Origin: Codonopsis lanceolata
Taxonomy: Eukaryota; Streptophyta; Magnoliopsida; Asterales; Campanulaceae
Direction of reading: 5' to 3'
NCBI GenBank assembly: GCA_013146195.2
Contig: CM028379.1
Coordinates: 158,874,437 to 158,938,436 of the forward strand
DNA length: 64,000 nt
The position numbers and the translations under genes are program-made. Under the pieces are notes generated by a model. The model worked only from the letters and a program-made list of their open reading frames with translations. It was not told the DNA's origin and made no database searches. Every line of letters starts with the position of its first letter. The first letter of the stretch is position 1. Below are positions 57,514 through 64,000 of this stretch, one piece after another.

Positions 57514-60500
57514 ATGTCTGATGTATCCGAGATGGACCGCGAGGCTTTTAGCTATGGCGGGAAGAACGATTCCCTAAGCAGCGAGAAGTCCCCATCTATT
57601 AGCGAAGAGTGCGATGAGGGAGCCAGATCCGTGGCCGGGCCAACGGTTCGAAGGCGTGCAGTGGATCCCGTGGTGGACATAGTCGATTCCTCTAGCGAGG
57701 AAGATTATGGCGAGGAGAGTGTGACCGGTGGCTTCGCTGTCGGGCAAGGCCTCGACCAGCATGCAGTCCTTGTTGGAGACTCGGCTGGGCAAGTAAGAAC
57801 TGAGCAAGTAGAGACGGCCGGAGAAGTTTCAGAGGCCGATGAGGTAGATGACCTACCGCTTGCCCGGCACTTTAAGAAAACTGGTCGCTCTCAGGTAGAA
57901 GTGACTCCTGAGGAGGAAATAGACGGCCAGGACAATGTCTCGATTGCCCGCTTCTTCACCATGGTAAGCGGTTCTCGAGTAGAGGTTCCCGTTGATGAAG
58001 TAGTCGAGGAAGTAGAAGAGGAAGAGGGAGAGCCCGATTGGTATGTTAATGCTGACGAAAGCCGGTACGCTGCTCACTGGGCCACCTTGGACACGGCGGA
58101 TAAAGTGACCGCGTGGCTTACGTCTCTATGGATCGACTCTGCTTATTACCGGACGAGCAAGATGGACGTGCCCGTGAACATGAAGCTTTCCCGTGAGCAA
58201 GGGAACAAACTTTTATTCTTTGCCGACTTTTTTCGAGTTGGACTACGTCTCCCACTGGAACCTTTCCTGGTTGACTTCCTGCTCGAGACCAAAGCCGTTC
58301 CCTGCGACCTGATGCTGAACACCGTCCGGGCCATTACTGCTTTCACTGTGGCAAGCAGGCTGCTAGGATTTGAGCCGGACATGTACTTGCTCCGAAAGCT
58401 ATTTATTTTTGCCCCGAGCACCGGCGGGAGGATTGGAGTGAGGGCCAACTCCAATTTTTTGAGGTTGTTATCAGAGGTTCCCGGGAAGGTAGAGTCCTGG
58501 GACAGGAGGGTCTTGTTCATAGAGTCCCGAGTGGGCTGGCCGTTCGCGCCTACTGCGACCAGTGAGATCAAGATCCCCAAAGCCTCCAAACAAGACTTCA
58601 GCTCGGGGGAGATTGCCCGGCTGAAGGCATTGAAGGATGCTGTGGGCGTGATTGAAGAGAATGAAAAGCGCATCGGCCAGCAATTCCTGCTCGATTGGAA
58701 AGAGCTGGTTTGCAACCCTCGTTATCTCTGTCTGGCCGGGGTGATGCGGGTAGAGATCCCTGACGTAGAGCCCCTCTTAGTCCATGTGCCCGAGAGCCCT
58801 CATCCGTACTGGGATAACTGCCATGGAAGAATGTTTAAGCGGGAATGTGTTGAATGCCAACGGCTGGGCCCGGGCGGAGAGTGTCGGCCACCTTATGCAG
58901 ATCAGGATGGTTGTCCTTGAAATTATACTGTTGTCTTCACCTTGGATGTCTTTTGCTCGTAGCGGTAATATTGACCCTGTTTTGTTTTTCTTGTTTCAGG
59001 GATGAAGAATATGGCTCTGCTGAAGATGAGGAAACTGCAAGCCAACCAGCGGGCAGCTGATTTGAAGGTTAATGAGCCAGTGGTCCTGCCCAAGGTGCCT
59101 TTCGGTCCTCCCGCTAAGAAGACCCCGGGCTTGGGAAAGGCCGCAAGCCCGGTCAAGAAGGTGTCTGTGCCAAAGGTCATCATCTTTCCTCGCAAAGAGG
59201 CCCCACCAAAGGAGGTCGTGGTGGTCATCAGCAGTGTAGTCGGGCAATCGGGTGCCAACATCTCTGTGGTGCCCCATGCCAAGGATAAGGGGAAAAGGAA
59301 GAAAAGCCCATCCCCTCCTCCTGCTCGGGATGTCCGCCGACGAGGCTCGAGCCCCGACCCTGTCCCTTCGCTGGCCGGGCCTGGCAACTTGGAAGGCGGT
59401 GGTTTCAAGATGCCTCCACTACCAGTAGCGGCTCGGAGCTCAGTGAAGGAAATTTCTGGTGATGCTCCATTATTGGGGGGCATCGATCTTTATGCCCAGG
59501 AGAGGAGGCTGGTAAGCGAAGGGTGTTATAGAGAGGGCCTTGCACGATGATCTTGCCCGCGATCGTGATAAGGCCGGTCACATCTTGGTTGGAAACGTAG
59601 GGCTCTGCTTGAGCGAGGTAAAGTTTTTTGACCGAAGTTTGTCTCCTTTGTTCGTCTCATGTTTCTGATTACCTTTCCTTTGCTCGCAGATCGCTTCCAC
59701 GTGTACCAATCTTTATGATAGGTACAACGAAGAGAAGGCAGCTCGCAAGAAAGCGGAGGCTGATTATAAGGCTCATGAGGGTCTGGTGAAAGAAAAGGTT
59801 GAGCAGGTGGCTCTTCTGGCCGACCAGCTCGAGACTAACACTAAGGCGGCCAAAAAGAAGAAGGCCGAAATGCTTGAGCGCAACTTAAAATTGGTCGCCG
59901 AGAACAGCACTCTGTCTGCTAATAGGAAAGAGCTGGTTGGCCAGTTAAAGAAGAACAGCCGAAAGGGGAAAACCGCTCGCAGCAAAGCGAGCAGAGCTGC
60001 TTACAGTGGAGAGGATCTGCGAAGATGCAGGCCATCAAGGATGGAAAGCAGGTGGAGGAGCTGGTCCGGAAATTGAAGGACGCCAAGGAGGTCGCTCTGG
60101 AGGATTATAAGAAATCCACGACTTTCGAGGATGATTTCAAGAGCACCGCTGCCTTTGATGAAGCCGTAAACGATGCCATCGTGCCCTACTTCGCTCATGG
60201 CGCTAATCACATCCTTAGGCAGCTTGCTGGCCGCGGGGTGATCGATATGAAGACCATGGCTGAGTGGGCCGTTTCCGACGTCTACTCTGATGCTGCGCGC
60301 CAGTTTCATCACTTGGTCCCCTACACCGAGGAAGAGCTGGAGGCTTTGGCAAACGCTGATAAGGAAGCCGGCCGCCAACCTTGGGTCCCTCCTACTCCCC
60401 CGGCCGAGAACGTGTGCACCCTGATTGATGCCCTGGAGAGTGAGAAGGCTGCCCGGATGATGGCAGAGGAGGAGGCAAGGAAGGCTGAGCAGGAGGTTGC

Positions 60501-60642
60501 TCGTAAAGCTCTGAACTTTCAATACACTGACCAATATCGGGCTTCAGCTCAAGCTCCTCCACCCCCTCCAGAGCAGGTTCCTCCACCCCCTCTAGAACAG
60601 ATTTCTCCCTGCCTCCAAGAGCCGGCGCTTAACCAACCCTAG
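57514..60642 (+). pseudogene. Antisense additional ORF of Tat-type element (putative gypsy-type transposon domain)
   Basis: Plus-strand gene opposite to its LTRs. A probable 5' UTR intron (57239-57513) ends right at the ATG. Exon 57514-58909 has an acidic N-terminus, then LLFFADFFRVGLRLPLEPFL and RLLGFEPDMYLLRKLFIF, matching the domain annotated in plants as putative gypsy-type transposon (Transposase_28). Exon 59000-59617 is Lys/Pro-rich, with a frameshift near 59525 before VIERALHDDLARDRD. Exon 59690-60642 is coiled-coil-like (EKAARKKAEADYKA, QLETNTKAAKKKKAEM), with a frameshift near 60005; its C-terminus is Pro-rich (QAPPPPPEQVPPPP) with stop TAG at 60640. Introns are GT-AG. Molecular function in the family is unknown. 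The two frameshifts suggest inactivation. Confidence 0.78.
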
Positions 60643-60960
60643 GCTAGGCTTAGTTTATTTTTGCTCGGCCTGCGCGCCAATATTTCTGATAACTTCTTGT
60701 AGTTTCATACTTATTATTAATGGAATCTCTTCTTGTTGATAAATATTCCTCGTATTAACTGCTTGCTTGATAGTTGTTTTCTTATTTGTACGTTCAACCT
60801 GCCATATGTTAACACAAATACTGGTGCCCTCTAGAAAACGTATCAAGCACAAAATCAATCGAGTATAGGAACTCAAGCTTAATTATTTAAAAGCAACAAG
60901 AGTAATAAAGCAAGCTTCATTATTTAAATTGAGATGTTACCCGAATGAACACTAGGTATG
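60643..60960 (+). other. 3' untranslated and downstream region of antisense gene
   Basis: T-rich sequence with CTTATTATTAATGGAATC and AATATT motifs after the stop, as expected for a plant polyadenylation region. No ORF. Confidence 0.45.
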
Positions 60961-61176
60961 ATTGCTTGGATCTGGCCAAGGCTTTGAATGGGTCGGGCCC
61001 CTATCGCCTTGGGCGAGCTTCCAGAAGATTGCCAAGCGGGCAAGGCCCATCTCTCAAAGGCGACCAACAACCGGGGATGGCCCTTGTTCGATGTGGGTAA
61101 CTCGAAGCGGTTGCTGGTATATCCTCCGGGTATTGAGATATACGGTCAACAGTGTTGCTCGGCAACGGAACCAAAC

Positions 61177-61941
61177 TGATGTAGCAAAAACACAGCTTGG
61201 GCCGTCCTTGAGTTGGGTAGGATATCTGGGCTTGGAATTGTCCTCCTTGAGCCTGTTAAGATCACAAACAAACCTGAGTGGAAGTGCAAGGTAGGGCCTC
61301 GCGAAACCCCTCCGGCGTGAGAGTAAGTCTCGAGTGTGATTGTCAAAAGATAAATTGACAGAGTAACAACGCTCAAGAAAGTGTGTGTACCTTGTTAATG
61401 ATTATGGAGAGGTATTTATAGGCCCGGTGGTGTTTGAACTGCCTAGGATTCGGTTCCATAATCGCCGAATCAATCAAGGAGAGAATCCCTTGATTTTAGG
61501 CGTGATAGGCGGCTGGCCGCGAAGATGTAGGAGTAGATAAGGCAAGTGTTCTGCCTAAACATGGAACCATTTGACTTGTCTTGGAGAGCAAGCCACCGGT
61601 GATTCCTGTTTGATGTGTGCCCGAGCATGGCTCGCGGCTTCGCGAACTTTGTCGGTCCAAGGTATGACTTTTGGTCGGGCAGGCAAGGCCAATGCTCGAA
61701 CAGGTTTGGACGAGATGAGTCTGGTTTCTTTGCCAAGTATGTGTGATGTCCTAGCATGGCCCCTGGTCGGGCAGGCAAGGCCTTTGCCCGACCAGGTTTG
61801 GATGAAAGTCACGTTGCTCGGTGCTCGCAGCTTCTATCATTTTACTCGCTGGGTTGTGGGCCCCGCATTCCCTGTGCTCGTGATTGGCACATGATGCCAG
61901 CTCGTGCCCTGCTCGTGACCCACCTTGGGCCGGGTATATCA
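61177..61941 (-). repeat. 5' LTR of Tat-like element
   Basis: 765 bp. Minus TATA box at 61413-61420, PBS-like sequence immediately beyond the inner end (about 61157-61174). Confidence 0.92.
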
Positions 61942-62336
61942 AAATCCAAGCTCAAGTAGTAAGCTAAGATCATGATGAGATTTCTACGTTGATTGTCGAA
62001 TGTTCCTTAGTGCCCTGCACTCGGCCATAAAGCTCTTTGAAGCTTTACTGTTTTGAAGGTTAAATACCTTTGCTGCAGCACGACCATAAATTCCGATGCA
62101 CAATTTTTACTTTTCGATGCACAAACTGACCTATGAAAATCTCGATCCACAATTTTGGATTTGTGATGCACAATTTAAAATTATCATTGAAAAGTAATTT
62201 TCGATGCCCAATTTTTATTTGAATTTCGGATGCAGCACACCTAATCTAATTTCATTCAGTGTATACTCGTCATTTTTCCTTAAAAATGTCTTTTACTGGA
62301 TAAATTAAAAGATGTAAGATTTTTAGGTTAAATATT

Positions 62337-63209
62337 GGGAAAAATTGTGGGTTGGTCCCCTTTATGAATAATTTAATCGCTAAGGTACCCTTTATTTTTT
62401 TAACAGAAAAAACTCATATTTGGATACGAAAAGACTACGTTATCCTTAATGAGTATGAGATGTGTGTAATAGATGACTAGCCTTGAATCGCGGTGCATAT
62501 GTTTATATATCGCGATTCAAAACCTATTCTTCAAATTTAATTTGTATCACTATATATAATAAAGATGCACCGTGATATATAAATATATGTAGCGCGATAC
62601 AAAATACATGTTTACTTTAATTTCTGTATTTAAACTTAAATAATGTAAAAACTAATGAATGTTAATTGGTATGAAGTCTTTTTTCTTATAACACTTGTTA
62701 ACAATGTACAACTTAAGCAGATTTATGGTTAATAGGGCAAATATTGAGTGGATTACTATTAAATATTCATTTTTGTATCGCGGTGCAAAACATATTCTTC
62801 AAATTCATTTGGACCGCAATATATAAATATGTGAACTGCAATATATAAATATGTGAACCATTGTTCAAATCCATTTGCTTTCTTTAATGCTAGCTGTTGA
62901 TATTCTGTTCATTTTTGTATCGCGGTTTATCATTTATAAAATTGATAGTTTTGCACTATAAAAATATGAGAACCACGATATATCTTTTTCAAAAAATTTA
63001 ACATAAAATAAATAAAATTGATGGTTTGTATCGCGGTATATAAATATGTGAACCGCGATGCATCCCGTCGTTATTTGTTGTGCACCTCACGCTTATTAAG
63101 GGTATCGCAGTCTTTTTGCGTCCAAAAGTGACTTTTTCAGGTTAAAAAAAATGAGAGGGTACTTTAACGATTATAAACTTTAAAAAGTGGACTAACCCAA
63201 ATTTTACCC
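62337..63209. mobile_element. hAT-type MITE, GGGAAAATTGTGGG family, complete copy
   Basis: 873 bp. Ends GGGAAAAATTGTGGGTTGGTCC and, inverted, GGGTAAAATTTGGGTTAGTCC; perfect 8-bp duplication TAAATATT (62329-62336, 63210-63217). The interior consists of diverged units around TATCGCGGTGCA/ATATAAATATGTGAACCGCGAT. Non-coding. Confidence 0.88.
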
Positions 63210-63350
63210 TAAATATTGTGTAAAGTGAACCGGCCAGGTTATCACCCTTTAGAGTATCGGCTAGTGACGTGTTTGGATAAGGAATGATTGCGAGCCAGTA
63301 CCTTTTGTTGAAATTATAATCGTTACAGTTCCAACCGCAGGGTAATGTTT

Positions 63351-63500
63351 GAGCCACTCTCATTTTACACCAAAATATGGGTACTCTGTGATGTGACACA
63401 TTCTCATTGGCTAGAGTACTGGGACCCACAAAATGTTCAACGAATGAGAGTATGTCACATTATAGAGTACACATATTTTGGTGTAAAATGAGAGTAGCCT
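63351..63500. mobile_element. Foldback MITE with about 60-bp arms
   Basis: The left arm GAGCCACTCTCATTTTACACCAAAATATG (63351-63379) and the right arm CATATTTTGGTGTAAAATGAGAGTAGCC are inverted copies; pairing continues through TACTCTGTGATGTGACAC/GTCACATTATAGAGTA. Target duplication not clear (a 3-bp TTA-like site is possible). Confidence 0.8.
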
Positions 63501-64000
63501 TAACATTGCGAACCGCACAAGTCAATTTTCGTTAATTTCTTCCCAACACGTCAACAAACTTCAAAAAAATGGATAAAGGAAAGATATTCCCTCTTATATA
63601 AATTCTTCCTGCTATCGCCTCTTTACTAAAGACATAGCAATCATAAAAAATCCACGGCTGGAAAAGTTGGCGCAGTGGAAAAATATTCCCTGAGCTTATG
63701 AATCTGGAAAAATCATCACAATGAATTAACAAGCAACAAGTGAGTTTCTAAAAAGCCTTTTAGCCTTTTAACTCTCTGCTATAACTTCAGATTCACTTTC
63801 TCTTCCCTACTTTGAAGATGGATTCTAACATATGTGAGCATCGTTGTCTTCGATGTGAGTATCGTTATTTTCGATGTGGGCATCGTTGTCATGACCAACT
63901 TCATCTTGAACATACGGAGGTAATCAAAATTACCATTCCCTGCCTCGGTTGAATCACAAACCACAAACCCATTTCCTTTTCTTTTCGCCCACCCAAATCA
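63501..64000. other. Unassigned right edge
   Basis: Contains three degenerate tandem units of ATCGTTGTCTTCGATGTGAG type at 63838-63895. No gene that I can support; a gene could begin beyond the edge. Confidence 0.4.

Larger units (their letters stand above)
55883..61941 (-). mobile_element. Tat-like gypsy LTR element lacking gag-pol, with antisense gene
   Basis: LTRs 55883-56675 and 61177-61941 run TGATGTAGC to GGTATATCA on the plus strand; 5-bp duplication AAATC (55878-55882, 61942-61946). Orientation is minus: the LTR TATA box (TATAAATA) reads on the minus strand and is followed by TTGAGCGTTGTTACTCTGTC and CACGCCGGAGGGG, typical of Tat LTRs. The minus-strand PBS TGGTTCCGTTGCCGAG abuts the right LTR (compare TGGCGCCGTTGCCGGGG of Tat/Athila), and a purine-rich tract GATCTAGGGGCCAC abuts the left LTR. 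The interior has no gag, protease, RT or integrase; it holds a gene on the plus strand. Confidence 0.9.
55660..62087 (-). pseudogene. LRR receptor-like kinase, kinase-domain remnant split by LTR element
   Basis: Minus strand, in order. Lys-containing strand and aC region at 62087-61970: AAAKVFNLQ, KSFMAECRALRNIR. The Tat-like element intervenes. Then 55882-55660: NEFKSLFYEFMANGILNSWL, IAIDVASALQYLHNFC and IVYCGL in place of the catalytic-loop IVHCDL. This succession is characteristic of the LRR-XII (EFR/Xa21-like) kinase domain. Frameshifts occur near 61990 and near 55750; a TAA follows ARE; the catalytic Asp is changed to Gly and the loop His to Tyr; the kinase C-lobe and ectodomain are missing. 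No function. Confidence 0.8.

Noticed and set aside
58146..58715. 189-codon minus-strand ORF inside the antisense gene
   Set aside because: Considered as residual sense gag, but it contains no gag or zinc-knuckle motif; the plus-strand frame has the family domain and codon structure.

Overview
The window is plant nuclear DNA, most likely from a eudicot. It has GT-AG split host exons, plant Ty1/copia and Tat-type gypsy LTR elements, a plant hAT transposon, many MITEs, long (TA)n tracts, a nuclear tRNA-Cys(GCA) and a miR477-type microRNA cluster. I cannot name the species. It reads as a TE-rich intergenic region with a few host loci.

Layout. (1) 1-1977: truncated minus-strand copia running off the left edge. 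(2) 2061-12680: decayed gene for the small (catalytic) subunit of DNA primase, plus strand, lacking its first exon(s). It carries a 190-bp retroposed insert (3591-3780), a foldback MITE (5549-5822) and a complete minus-strand copia (6485-11179). (3) 12701-17441: plus-strand copia 15 bp beyond the primase stop codon. (4) 18992-29049: plus-strand copia whose integrase is split by a near-intact hAT transposon (21463-25434) and whose RT region holds a small MITE; the copia itself sits inside another MITE. (5) 29055-39000: host island with a tandem MIR477 cluster (30650-31030), tRNA-Cys (31560-31631) and a three-exon gene for a 93-residue stand-alone I9 (subtilisin-propeptide-like) protein (36034-36558, minus). 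(6) 39103-39665: gypsy-like LTR fragment; 40148-45000: minus-strand copia inserted at a CA/TA microsatellite. (7) 45000-54500: AT-rich DNA with Stowaway MITEs, two non-autonomous Mutator-like elements with long TIRs (47959-49315, 49431-51606) and a GC-rich hAT MITE nested in the second. (8) 54510-55189: first exon of a WDR76-like gene split by a 512-bp element. (9) 55660-62087: kinase-domain remnant of an LRR receptor kinase split by a 6.1-kb Tat-like element (55883-61941). That element is oriented minus but carries a multi-exon gene on the plus strand with its own TATA box. (10) 62337-63500: two more MITEs, then unassigned sequence.

No gene set works together as an operon or pathway. The host loci are independent and the order of TE insertions can be read from nesting and target-site duplications. 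Likely functional: the MIR477 cluster, the tRNA and the I9 gene. Everything else recognisable is broken, although the hAT transposase (one nonsense codon) and the copia at 40148-45000 (few lesions) look comparatively young.
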